NCBI GenBank assembly: GCA_001515955.1
Contig: LOES01000122.1
Span: 1 to 20,333 of the forward strand
From: Clostridia bacterium BRH_c25
GTDB lineage: Bacteria > Bacillota_A > Clostridia > Lutisporales > Lutisporaceae
DNA: 20,333 nt
Direction: 5' to 3'
A program made the position numbers and the translations under genes. This document shows, one piece after another, positions 6,022 through 12,563 of this stretch (its first letter is position 1; the number at the start of each line of letters is the position of its first letter). The notes below the pieces were generated by a model. It searched no databases and was not told the DNA's origin. It worked only from the letters and a program-made list of their open reading frames with translations.

Positions 6022-6057
6022 AAAACAAAAACTCCTGTATCAACTTAATACAGGAGT
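6022..6057 (-). terminator. Regulated terminator of the crcB fluoride riboswitch
   Basis: Perfect 10-bp arms: minus-strand ACTCCTGTAT (6048-6057) and ATACAGGAGT (6031-6040) with a 7-base loop, followed by TTTTGTTTT. The 5' arm is the 3' end of the aptamer (GACTCCTG), giving the usual fluoride ON-switch logic. Confidence 0.92.
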
Positions 6058-6097
6058 CATTAGTCACTAGGACGATTAATGGCGAACTCCTTCGCCA
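6050..6097 (-). promoter_or_regulatory. Fluoride (crcB) riboswitch upstream of the crcB pair
   Basis: The minus strand reads TGGCGAAGGAGTTCGCCA (P1 arms TGGCGA/TCGCCA), then TTAATC, a GTC/GAC stem, then CTAATGACTCCTGT. This is the fluoride aptamer pattern, placed directly before two crcB genes. It differs from the common consensus in having GAAG where GATG is usual. The downstream perfect terminator confirms a working leader architecture. Confidence 0.92.
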
Positions 6098-6113
6098 GTT
6101 GTTATGATAATTC

Positions 6114-6142
6114 ATAATATCATTGTATGTTCTGTTTGTCAA
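6114..6142 (-). promoter_or_regulatory. Sigma-A promoter of the crcB operon
   Basis: TTGACA (6137-6142) and TATTAT (6114-6119) with 17 bp spacing, reading into the riboswitch. The hexamers and spacing are identical to those of the NiCo riboswitch promoter and of the first arsR promoter in this window. Confidence 0.82.
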
Positions 6143-6238
6143 CAAAAGAGATTTTTATTTTAGAAAAGATGGTGACAGTTCGTAATTCACTACAGGATAC
6201 TATTTTTTTGACATGACCTTTCCGCCTTATAAAATAAT

Positions 6239-6466
6239 TTAGAGGAGCTTTTTTATTTCATCAGCTGTAGCAACTCTGCCCATTACCTTTACTTGCTCAT
6301 CTACAACAAGGGCAGGTGTCTTCATGACTCCATAAGCAAGTATGTCTTTGAAATCCTCAACTTTTTCCACAGTTGCATCAATACCCAGCGCTTTTACTGC
6401 CTCTCTTGCATTAGCCTCGAGCTTTTTACAATTTGCACACCCGGAACCCAATACTTTTATAACCAT
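6239..6466 (-). CDS. Small thioredoxin-family protein (redox-active disulfide protein)
   Basis: A 75-residue protein of the small thioredoxin/glutaredoxin-like family (redox-active disulfide protein 2 type). The active site is GSGCANCKKLE, with C10 and C13; TPALVVDEQV supplies the cis-proline P51 after threonine. It is far shorter than classical thioredoxin (about 105 residues), which is normal for this family. The ATG at 6466 follows AGGAGG. It is the last gene of the arsR-arsP unit, 53 bp behind the permease. Genes of this type often accompany UPF0718/ArsP permeases; a role in reducing arsenicals or permease thiols is plausible but inferred. I see no convincing terminator in the 6143-6238 stretch after it. 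Confidence 0.92.
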   Translation of the reverse strand: MVIKVLGSGCANCKKLEANAREAVKALGIDATVEKVEDFKDILAYGVMKTPALVVDEQVKVMGRVATADEIKKLL

Positions 6467-6519
6467 TGATATTTCCTCCTTTTATTTACTAAATTAATAT
6501 GCTTCTATTACCCGGCCCC

Positions 6520-7536
6520 TTATATGAAAATAAAGGAAATGGCATTAAACAAGTATCCGATTATCAATATACCTATAGACACTATTGTTACAAATATCGC
6601 CAGAAGCTTTGGTTTTACAACCTTGCCCAGCATTATCATCGAAGGAAGAGAAAGCGCTGTCACAGCCATCATGAAGGATAATACGGTACCTATTCCCACA
6701 CCCTTGGCAAACAATGCTTCTGCTATCGGAATAGTGCCGAATATGTCTGCGTACATCGGAATACCTATTGCCGTTGCCAGAACAACTGCCAAGGGATTAT
6801 TCTCTCCTATAACGTTTTCTACAATACTTTGAGGAATCCAGTTATGAATTGCTGCGCCGATTCCTACACCTATGAGTATATATATCCATACCCTTTTTAT
6901 AATATCTCTGACTTGTTCCTTTGAGTAGGAAATTCTTTCATTCCGAGTCATTTCAACCGGCTCGACATCAACATTTTCAATATCCCGGACATAACCCTCA
7001 ATGTATTTTTCAAGGCCCAGCTTGTCAATTACAGTGCCACCGGCAACAGCCAGTATGAGTCCTACAACTAAATAGGCAATTGCTATCTTAATCCCGAAAA
7101 ACGAGGTTAATATCAGCATAGAGGCCAAGTCTACAAGTGGTGAGGATATCAGGAATGAAAAAGTTACGCCCAAGGGCAGACCTGCCGAGGTAAAGCCGAT
7201 GAATATCGGTATACTGGAGCAGCTGCAAAAGGGTGTTATAGTGCCAAGTAACGCGCCTAAAACATTACCCTTTATCCCTTTGATGCCCCCAAGCATTTTC
7301 TTTGTTCTCTCAGGTGGAAAATAGCTTTGTATATATGATATTATAAATATGAGCACCGATAGAAGTATGAATATCTTTACAACATCATATATAAAAAAGT
7401 GAATACTACCACCTAGTCTCGTTTCCGCCGATAGACCAAATACCTTCTCAACCAATAATTTTACAAGCTCCGACAGCCATGTCATTTTCAGCAGCTGGTC
7501 ATTCAGCCAGCCGAATATTTGAGTTATATAGTTCAA
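6520..7536 (-). CDS. arsP: ArsP-like permease (UPF0718/DUF318 family)
   Basis: A 338-residue membrane protein with about eight to ten helices, belonging to the permease family that includes ArsP, an exporter of trivalent organoarsenicals such as methylarsenite. The hallmark TPFCSCSSIP lies at residues 101-110 with the cysteine pair C104/C106, followed by FIGFTSAGLPLGVTFSFLISSP; the second half repeats the pattern with GIPMYADIFGTIPIAEALF. A cytoplasmic linker (about 175-212) separates the halves. The start is TTG at 7536, seven bases after GGAGGT; no ATG fits. It sits 29 bp behind an ArsR gene and before a thioredoxin-like gene. Not all family members transport arsenic, but the neighbouring ArsM and Acr3 units make the arsenical role likely. 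Confidence 0.88.
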   Translation of the reverse strand: MNYITQIFGWLNDQLLKMTWLSELVKLLVEKVFGLSAETRLGGSIHFFIYDVVKIFILLSVLIFIISYIQSYFPPERTKKMLGGIKGIKGNVLGALLGTITPFCSCSSIPIFIGFTSAGLPLGVTFSFLISSPLVDLASMLILTSFFGIKIAIAYLVVGLILAVAGGTVIDKLGLEKYIEGYVRDIENVDVEPVEMTRNERISYSKEQVRDIIKRVWIYILIGVGIGAAIHNWIPQSIVENVIGENNPLAVVLATAIGIPMYADIFGTIPIAEALFAKGVGIGTVLSFMMAVTALSLPSMIMLGKVVKPKLLAIFVTIVSIGILIIGYLFNAISFIFI

Positions 7537-7565
7537 AAATGTTACCTCCTCCTGCTTTGCTTCAG

Positions 7566-7910
7566 CTAATTAACTTTGCAAGCTTCAATATACTTTTCTG
7601 CAGTTTCCAGTTTCTCCAAGTCTTTTACCAAGGTAGAATAATCTTCTATATAAGTGACTATTTCCTCTAAAATCCTCTTAAGTATTTTATCATCGTTGTT
7701 AAGATAATAAAATATAAACTGCTCCTGTCTTTCATCTTTTACATACCCCATATCTCTTAATTTTGCCAAGTGCTTCGAAATCTTCGGCTGGGGTTCTTCC
7801 AGTATCCCGCAAAGCTCGCATACACACAGCTTTTTATGATAGAGCATAATCAATATTCTTATTCGTGTTTCATCAGACAGTACCTTGAAAGTGTTTAAAA
7901 GCTTTTCCAT
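7566..7910 (-). CDS. arsR: ArsR family repressor with CxCxxC arsenic site
   Basis: A 114-residue winged-helix ArsR/SmtB repressor. Residues 28-35, LCVCELCG, give C29, C31 and C34, the arsenite/antimonite-binding arrangement of classical ArsR (CVCDLC) in the DNA-binding helix region. The recognition helix is QPKISKHLAKLRDMG, and the wing is DERQEQFIFYYL. The reading frame extends upstream to 8003, but the start at ATG 7910 is right: it has AAAGGA upstream and begins MEKLLNTFKVLSDETR like family members, and the promoter lies inside the longer frame. It heads an operon with the ArsP-like permease and a thioredoxin-like gene and probably represses it through the palindrome just downstream of the promoter. 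Confidence 0.94.
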   Translation of the reverse strand: MEKLLNTFKVLSDETRIRILIMLYHKKLCVCELCGILEEPQPKISKHLAKLRDMGYVKDERQEQFIFYYLNNDDKILKRILEEIVTYIEDYSTLVKDLEKLETAEKYIEACKVN

Positions 7911-7950
7911 GTAATCACATCCTTTGTAATATACATCAGATAAAATGCGT

Positions 7951-7962
7951 ATATGCGCATAT
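7951..7962. promoter_or_regulatory. Probable ArsR operator
   Basis: ATATGCGCATAT is a perfect 12-bp palindrome, flanked further out by GTATAT and ATATAC half sites (7949-7971). It starts 13 bp past the -10 of the arsR promoter, overlapping or just following the transcription start, as does the palindrome at the other arsR gene. Confidence 0.65.
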
Positions 7963-7974
7963 GGGTATATACAA

Positions 7975-8003
7975 ATAATAACATTTACTTTATTATTTGT
8001 CAA
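7975..8003 (-). promoter_or_regulatory. Sigma-A promoter of the arsR-arsP-trx operon
   Basis: TTGACA (7998-8003), 17 bp, TATTAT (7975-7980), reading toward arsR. The predicted start is near 7968, giving a leader of about 58 nt. Confidence 0.8.
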
Positions 8004-8010
8004 GTATGAA

Positions 8011-8059
8011 ATAATTAGAACCCATAGATTGAGTACTCATATCCATGGGTTCTAATTAT
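8011..8059 (-). terminator. Long perfect hairpin ending the marR-arsM unit
   Basis: Perfect 15-bp inverted arms, ATAATTAGAACCCAT (8011-8025) and its complement (8045-8059), enclose a 19-base loop that itself contains the palindrome TGAGTACTCA (8030-8039). It starts 12 bp after the arsM stop. The minus-strand sequence after the stem is TTATTTCAT-like, a modest T-tract, so an intrinsic terminator is the likely role. Confidence 0.7.
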
Positions 8060-8071
8060 AAAGCATTAATA

Positions 8072-8890
8072 CTATTTCGTAGCTTTGATATATGCTCCTG
8101 CATATGCACCATCCAGTGATTCCAAGGCATTCCCAATATTAATGTCAAGCTGCTGCTTTTTTTGCTGCAGCATTTCAGTTACAACATCCTTTGTATATAC
8201 ATGAACCGGTTTTATTTCGATATTTTTAAAGCCCACCTTTTCAAGTATTGTTTTATACTGTTCCATGCTTAGCGCACCGGCTATACAGCCTACCCACAGC
8301 TCAGCCATATCTTTCAATTCCTGCGGAACATCCTTTAGAACCACAATATCAGAAATAGCAAGTCTTCCGCCTTCCTTTACCACCCTGTATGCTTCTGCCA
8401 ATGCTTTTTCCTTATCATCGGAAAGATTTATGACACAATTGGATATTACTGCATCCACGGTATTATCATTCAAGGGAATATCCTCTATATATCCCTTGAT
8501 GAACTCGACATTCCGTACTCCCATTTTCCTTTTATTCTTGTTGGCCAATTCAAGCATTTCATCAGTCATATCCAGCCCGTATATTTTGCCTGTACTACCT
8601 ACGTATCTGGTGGCTAAAAGAACATCTATACCACCTCCGCTGCCAAGGTCCAGCACAGTCTCTCCCTCTTTCAGCCCGGCAAGTAATAACGGATTGGCAC
8701 AACCTAGAGACGCATTGACAGCTTCTATAGGTAAATGTTCAAGGTTCTCACCCTTATAAATGATTGAATCATCATTTATATTGCTGCAGCAGGAAGAGCC
8801 TCCACAGCAGCTGCTCTTTGACTGGGTATTGACCTTTTTTGCTATTCCTCCATAGTATGACTTTACTTTTTCCTTTACATCAGAACTCAT
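8072..8890 (-). CDS. arsM: Arsenite S-adenosylmethionine methyltransferase ArsM
   Basis: A 272-residue class I methyltransferase that adds methyl groups from S-adenosylmethionine to trivalent arsenic in the cytoplasm. The SAM motif is VLDLGSGGGID (79-89), with YGLDMTDEML (104-113) as the second loop. The three cysteines needed for As(III) binding are visible: SLGCANP (C64), ISNCVINL (C152) and LWVGCIAGAL (C202). An extra N-terminal segment holds SSCCGGSSCC (27-35) with two vicinal cysteine pairs, which may capture arsenite first. The reading frame extends to 8914, but ATG 8890 has AAAGGAG at good spacing. It lies 14 bp behind a MarR-type regulator, in one transcription unit. Its methylarsenite product is the expected substrate of the adjacent ArsP. 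Confidence 0.96.
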   Translation of the reverse strand: MSSDVKEKVKSYYGGIAKKVNTQSKSSCCGGSSCCSNINDDSIIYKGENLEHLPIEAVNASLGCANPLLLAGLKEGETVLDLGSGGGIDVLLATRYVGSTGKIYGLDMTDEMLELANKNKRKMGVRNVEFIKGYIEDIPLNDNTVDAVISNCVINLSDDKEKALAEAYRVVKEGGRLAISDIVVLKDVPQELKDMAELWVGCIAGALSMEQYKTILEKVGFKNIEIKPVHVYTKDVVTEMLQQKKQQLDINIGNALESLDGAYAGAYIKATK

Positions 8891-8904
8891 AAATTTACTC
8901 CTTT

Positions 8905-9348
8905 CTAACAACATTTGTTATTTTGCATCGCCTCAAGCAGCAATGCAAGACTCTCCATTATCTGGTCATGCTTCTCCTCCGGTATGTCCCTTAATAAAGA
9001 CATATAGTACATATCCATATTCCATTCTATAGTTCTGTATATGCTCCAGCCTTCCTCCGTCAGCTTTATTTTCACATAGCGTCTGTCCATTGGATCAAGC
9101 TCCCTTATTACAAGCTGCTGCTCCACCATGTTGTTGATGTTTCTGCTCATGGTGCTGTTGTCCAGCTTCAACAAATCAGCCAGTTCATTGAGTGAAATTT
9201 CTTCTGCCCGGCCTATTTCCATAATTGCATTGCATTGGCCCAGGGTTGTTCCACAGCAGGATGCCCCTGTTTTATCCAAAAAGCTCATATTTCTGATCAG
9301 CTGTCGAGTGAGCTCCTGTATTTCTTTTATATACTTAGTTTTATCCAA
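8905..9348 (-). CDS. MarR family regulator with cysteine pairs, upstream of arsM
   Basis: A 147-residue MarR-type winged-helix regulator. The DNA-binding part is ISLNELADLLKLDNSTMSRN (51-70), followed by the wing ELDPMDRRYVKIKLTEEG (83-100), where DRR is a family hallmark. It has an unusual SCCGTTLGQC near the N terminus (C31, C32, C39) and ends in a terminal CC (146-147), so it could sense metalloids or thiol-reactive agents through these thiols; that is inference. The start is TTG 9348, six bases after GAGGTGG; the frame opens at TTG 9363, but that codon overlaps the ribosome binding site. It precedes arsM by 14 bp. A 20-bp palindrome inside its promoter suggests autoregulation. Confidence 0.92.
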   Translation of the reverse strand: MDKTKYIKEIQELTRQLIRNMSFLDKTGASCCGTTLGQCNAIMEIGRAEEISLNELADLLKLDNSTMSRNINNMVEQQLVIRELDPMDRRYVKIKLTEEGWSIYRTIEWNMDMYYMSLLRDIPEEKHDQIMESLALLLEAMQNNKCC

Positions 9349-9368
9349 TGTTAACCACCTCAATTAAT

Positions 9369-9398
9369 ATTGTATCATGCAATACATGCATATTGCAA
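9369..9398 (-). promoter_or_regulatory. Promoter of the marR-arsM unit
   Basis: TTGCAA (9393-9398), 18 bp, TACAAT (9369-9374) on the minus strand. The implied leader is only about 14 nt and begins at the ribosome binding site, so the real start may differ slightly. Confidence 0.55.
9378..9397. promoter_or_regulatory. Probable MarR operator inside the promoter
   Basis: TGCAATA-CATGCA-TATTGCA has perfect 7-bp arms around a 6-bp centre. It overlaps the -35 and spacer of the marR-arsM promoter, an ideal place for repression by the adjacent MarR protein. Confidence 0.6.
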
Positions 9399-9411
9399 CT
9401 AATTGTTTAAA

Positions 9412-9443
9412 ATAATAGACTAATAATTGCACTAGTCTATTAT
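9412..9443 (-). terminator. Intrinsic terminator of the arsR-acr3-phosphoesterase operon
   Basis: Perfect 11-bp arms, minus-strand ATAATAGACTA (9433-9443) and TAGTCTATTAT (9412-9422), 10-base loop, followed by TTTTAAAC. It stands 63 bp after the phosphoesterase stop and before the marR promoter. Confidence 0.75.
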
Positions 9444-9506
9444 GAATTTCACCCCAGTACTTCAAATGTATACTTACCATAGCCTTCAATGTAGAAGTTA
9501 CAAGTT

Positions 9507-10220
9507 TTAAGCGTTCCCGGTCCTGATAATATCTGCAAATTCCTGCGGCAGCCCTATGGCTTCTATTGCTGCAGCTGTTTTCTCATATTCGTATTCAACC
9601 TCGTAGATTTCAACTTCTGTCTTATCATCCTTTATATCAATTATCACATAGTTGGCCTTTGGTGTGCCTGTCTTGGGCTTCCCCGCGCTGCCGGCGTTTA
9701 CAAGCAGCTTGCTGCCGTACTTTTTGCAGTACGGTTTGTGAGTATGTCCGCAAACCAATATATCTTCCTCAAAATCAGCCATTACTTCTTCAGCTTCTTT
9801 TGAGTTCTCATTAAGATACTCATTTATCTTTCTCGGGCTGCCATGGACAAATTTGATGGTCCTGCCTTCAAAGCTCATTTTGACTTCCATTGGCAAGCCT
9901 TTTAAAAATTCTTTGTTGTCCTCTCTTGTTTCATCAATAGTCCAATTCAGCGATATCCCTGCATTTTCTGCATCCTTTGGATCAGGATAATCACAGCCGC
10001 AGATCATAAGCTCTTCGCCTACCGCTTCATCATAGTTGCCCTTAATAGTTAATATCCGGTTTTCTCTTATGGTGTCTATAACCTCGTTGGGGTAGGTTGC
10101 ATAGCCTACAAGGTCTCCCATGCATACAATCAAGTCTGCATTTCTATTGTCAATATCCAGTAGTACTTCATTCAAAGAAAATATATTGCTGTGAATGTCT
10201 GCAATTACTGCAATTTTCAT
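9507..10220 (-). CDS. Metallophosphoesterase (calcineurin-like, YfcE/MJ0936 type)
   Basis: A 237-residue calcineurin-like phosphoesterase with the full metal-binding set: IADIHSN (D8, H10), CMGDLVGY (D36), GNYD (61-64, N62), FVHGSPR (H126) and CGHTHKP (H159, H161). N-Y-D replaces the more common N-H-D in motif III, as in several MJ0936/YfcE-like phosphodiesterases. Such enzymes hydrolyse phosphodiesters or phosphomonoesters with Mn2+/Ni2+-type dinuclear centres; the physiological substrate here is unknown. The start ATG 10220 has GGAGGA; a longer frame from 10238 would overlap the acr3 stop. It follows acr3 by 14 bp in the same operon and is followed by a terminator, so it is regulated with arsenite efflux. 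Why arsenic stress should need it is not clear. Confidence 0.92.
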   Translation of the reverse strand: MKIAVIADIHSNIFSLNEVLLDIDNRNADLIVCMGDLVGYATYPNEVIDTIRENRILTIKGNYDEAVGEELMICGCDYPDPKDAENAGISLNWTIDETREDNKEFLKGLPMEVKMSFEGRTIKFVHGSPRKINEYLNENSKEAEEVMADFEEDILVCGHTHKPYCKKYGSKLLVNAGSAGKPKTGTPKANYVIIDIKDDKTEVEIYEVEYEYEKTAAAIEAIGLPQEFADIIRTGNA

Positions 10221-10234
10221 AGATTCCTCCTTTT

Positions 10235-11305
10235 TCACTGGTTCTCAGGGAACCAATGCTTTGTATTGTTTGCAATTTTAACTAATGTCAGCATTACCGG
10301 AACTTCAACCAGTACTCCTACAACAGTAGCCAGTGCTGCTCCTGATTCAAGACCGAAAAGTGAAATAGCTACTGCCACTGCCAGCTCGAAAAAGTTGCTT
10401 GCGCCTATCATGCCGGCTGGAGCGGCTATGTCATGCTTAAGCTTCCATGCCTTTGCCCAACCATATGCCAGGAAGAATATAAAGAAGGTTTGTATTGTAA
10501 GAGGTATAGCGATAAGAGCTATGTGCAGAGGATTATTCAATATTATTTCTCCCTGGAAAGAGAATATTATAACCAATGTAAGCAGAAGCCCTATTACTGT
10601 TATGTTGTCAAACTTCTTCAAGAATACATTGTTGAAATACTCTTTCCCCTTGCTCTTAATAACATACTTTCTTGAGAAATAGCCTCCTGCCAAAGGTATT
10701 ACTACAAACAGTATAACTGATAAAAATAATGTATCATAAGGAACAGTGACATTACTCACACCAAGCAGGAAAGCCACTATCGGCGTAAAGGCTACAAGCA
10801 GTATCAAGTCGTTGACTGCCACCTGCACCAGAGTATAGGCCGGATCGCCTTTTATCAGATGGCTCCAGACAAATACCATTGCAGTACAGGGAGCTGCACC
10901 TAAAAGAACTGCTCCAGCCAGGTATTCCTTGGCCAAATCAGCAGATATAAGGGTTTTGAATACTACATAGAAGAAAAATGAAGCTATCGCATACATTGTA
11001 AAGGGTTTTATCAGCCAATTGGTTCCGCATGTAACTATCAAGCCCTTTGGTTTCTTGGTTGCGTTAACTATACTTGAAAAGTCTATCTTAAGCATCATCG
11101 GATAAATCATCAGCCATATGAGTATTGCAACAGGTATTGATACATTGGCATATTCAAATTTACTAAGAGTCTCAGGCACTATGGGAAGAACCTGACCTAA
11201 AATGACTCCTGCGACTATACAGGTTGCCACCCATACTGTCAGATACTTTGCAAAGAAACCCAGCGCCTCATTATCCTTTTTCCTGATATCTTTTTTATTG
11301 CTCAT
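10235..11305 (-). CDS. acr3: Arsenite efflux permease, ACR3 family
   Basis: A 356-residue ten-helix membrane transporter of the BART superfamily that extrudes arsenite using the proton gradient. Key segments are MIYPMMLKIDFSSI (67-80), TNWLIKPFTMYAIA (95-108) and GAAPCTAMVFVWSHL (136-150) with the essential cysteine C140. The C-terminal GASNFFELAVAVAISLFG holds the conserved glutamate needed for transport. The length fits the family (about 350-400). The start ATG 11305 follows AGGGGGG. The N-terminal 18 residues are charged and cytoplasmic. It is the second gene of the operon, 38 bp behind arsR, with the phosphoesterase behind it; expression should rise when ArsR releases its operator. Confidence 0.97.
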   Translation of the reverse strand: MSNKKDIRKKDNEALGFFAKYLTVWVATCIVAGVILGQVLPIVPETLSKFEYANVSIPVAILIWLMIYPMMLKIDFSSIVNATKKPKGLIVTCGTNWLIKPFTMYAIASFFFYVVFKTLISADLAKEYLAGAVLLGAAPCTAMVFVWSHLIKGDPAYTLVQVAVNDLILLVAFTPIVAFLLGVSNVTVPYDTLFLSVILFVVIPLAGGYFSRKYVIKSKGKEYFNNVFLKKFDNITVIGLLLTLVIIFSFQGEIILNNPLHIALIAIPLTIQTFFIFFLAYGWAKAWKLKHDIAAPAGMIGASNFFELAVAVAISLFGLESGAALATVVGVLVEVPVMLTLVKIANNTKHWFPENQ

Positions 11306-11343
11306 TATTATTCCCCCCTATTTACGCAGAAATATGTTCAGTT

Positions 11344-11667
11344 TCACTTGCATTCATGTCTTGATTTTTCTTTACAGATACAGTCATCTGTATCTGTAAT
11401 AAGATTCATAAGAAATAGAATCAGTTTATTACAGTTTGTGCTATTCAATGAATAATAGCTCCATAGTCCTTCTTTTCTTGATTCCACAATACCGCACTCC
11501 ATCAGCACCTTCATATGATGTGAAAGTGTCGGCTGTGTAAATTCAAAGTATTCAAGTATATCACAGGCGCATCTTTCACCGCAGGACAGAATGTCAATTA
11601 TTTTCAGTCTGCTGGAATCAGAGAGTGCCTTTATAATTTTAGTATTCTCATCGTATTCCAATTTCAC
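11344..11667 (-). CDS. arsR: ArsR family repressor heading the acr3 operon
   Basis: A 107-residue ArsR/SmtB winged-helix repressor. The helix-turn-helix is FEFTQPTLSHHMKVLMECG (41-59) and the wing ESRKEGLWSYYSL. The metalloid site differs from that of the other ArsR in this window: SCGERCACDIL gives C29, C33 and C35, with no cysteine in the third CxCxxC position; further cysteines lie at the C terminus (DDCICKEKSRHECK), which may contribute. The start is GTG 11667 with GAGGTGA upstream. It is the first gene of arsR-acr3-phosphoesterase and probably represses the operon through a perfect 20-bp palindrome between the promoter and the start codon. Confidence 0.95.
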   Translation of the reverse strand: MKLEYDENTKIIKALSDSSRLKIIDILSCGERCACDILEYFEFTQPTLSHHMKVLMECGIVESRKEGLWSYYSLNSTNCNKLILFLMNLITDTDDCICKEKSRHECK

Positions 11668-11680
11668 TTAATCACCTCTT

Positions 11681-11700
11681 ATATAGATACGTATCTATAT
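11681..11700. promoter_or_regulatory. ArsR operator, perfect 20-bp palindrome
   Basis: ATATAGATACGTATCTATAT is perfectly self-complementary. It starts just 3' of the -10 element and covers the predicted transcription start (about 11696), the expected place for an ArsR repressor. Confidence 0.8.
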
Positions 11701-11702
11701 AT

Positions 11703-11731
11703 AATATATGACAAATTCATTATTGCGTCAA
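11703..11731 (-). promoter_or_regulatory. Sigma-A promoter of the arsR-acr3 operon
   Basis: TTGACG (11726-11731), 17 bp, TATATT (11703-11708) on the minus strand, reading into arsR, with the 20-bp operator directly downstream. Confidence 0.75.
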
Positions 11732-11792
11732 TATACGTACTAATAATTAACATAGAATTAACACGCATATATAGTTCTCTATATGCACCACT

Positions 11793-12461
11793 TTATCTTT
11801 CTCTCAGGCCTAAAAAGAAATTATACATTGGCTCAAGTAATGTGAAGTCATCAGCTATATCATTTACTAATTCGGAAGAAAACAACCGTTTATCTATTTC
11901 TCTGTTGCATGAAAAATATATTTCCTTCCTCTGATACCATTCATTTAATTCCTCAGGCAGATCAGGATTTATTATTCGTTTATATTTATCGCCTTCAATA
12001 AAAAATGTATTCTGTTTCTTATACAGAGAATGAATCTTGATAAAGTCCTTTTTACCTTCATCAACCATATTTCTTAAATTATATAAAGCTTCTTTTGGAA
12101 TGTTGTAAAATCCCATTCCGTACCTGTAGTAATCCGGAAATATTTCAAAAAAATAAACCGGCTCTGCCTTCCAATCCTGATAGACTCTTTTAAAGGAAAG
12201 CCACATATTTGCCCTATAGGGGCTCTTGTCATTGGAAAACCTGACATCACGGTTAATCCGCGATATTGATTTCTTGGCACTGACTTCAAGCAGCGGGTCT
12301 ATGGACAGCATGTATGGCCCCAGCTCCAGAACCAGCTCCTGCATCGGAACAAGCAGAAACTCCCGATACTTGTCCTTGTTTTCCTCAAACCACTGCTTAT
12401 TATTATTCTCTTTCAGCCCATTCAGAAAGTTGATTGTCTCCATGGAAAAACCCTGAAACAT
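11793..12461 (-). CDS. DUF2461 domain-containing protein
   Basis: A 222-residue soluble protein of the DUF2461 (TIGR02453-type) family, whose function is not established. The characteristic block RINRDVRFSNDKSPYRANMW (residues 93-112) and the opening GFSMETINFLNGLKENNNKQWFEENK are the family's best conserved parts; the tail carries INPDLPEEL and FLGLRER. The frame stays open to 12545, but ATG 12461 begins MFQGFSMET and has AAAGGAG eight bases upstream. It lies 102 bp behind the L,D-transpeptidase gene; co-transcription is possible but not clear, since a weak TG-G-TAGAAT extended -10 sits between them. It has no evident link to the arsenic genes. A weak AT-rich hairpin at 11765-11786 follows its stop. 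Confidence 0.9.
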   Translation of the reverse strand: MFQGFSMETINFLNGLKENNNKQWFEENKDKYREFLLVPMQELVLELGPYMLSIDPLLEVSAKKSISRINRDVRFSNDKSPYRANMWLSFKRVYQDWKAEPVYFFEIFPDYYRYGMGFYNIPKEALYNLRNMVDEGKKDFIKIHSLYKKQNTFFIEGDKYKRIINPDLPEELNEWYQRKEIYFSCNREIDKRLFSSELVNDIADDFTLLEPMYNFFLGLRER

Positions 12462-12563
12462 GTGTCTCACTCCTTTATAGATCCGCTGCAGGATGCAACG
12501 GTACTTCACTATTAATTCTACCATATTATGGCTAAATCCTTCCATAGAGAACTTTCAACATTG

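Noticed and set aside
8011..8059. 15-bp inverted repeats as ends of a transposable element
   Set aside because: The arms are only 19 bp apart with no transposase; position after the arsM stop fits a terminator.
11765..11786. Hairpin GCATATATAG...CTATATGC after the DUF2461 gene as a terminator
   Set aside because: Stem is almost all A-T and no T-tract follows on the minus strand; too weak to list as a feature.
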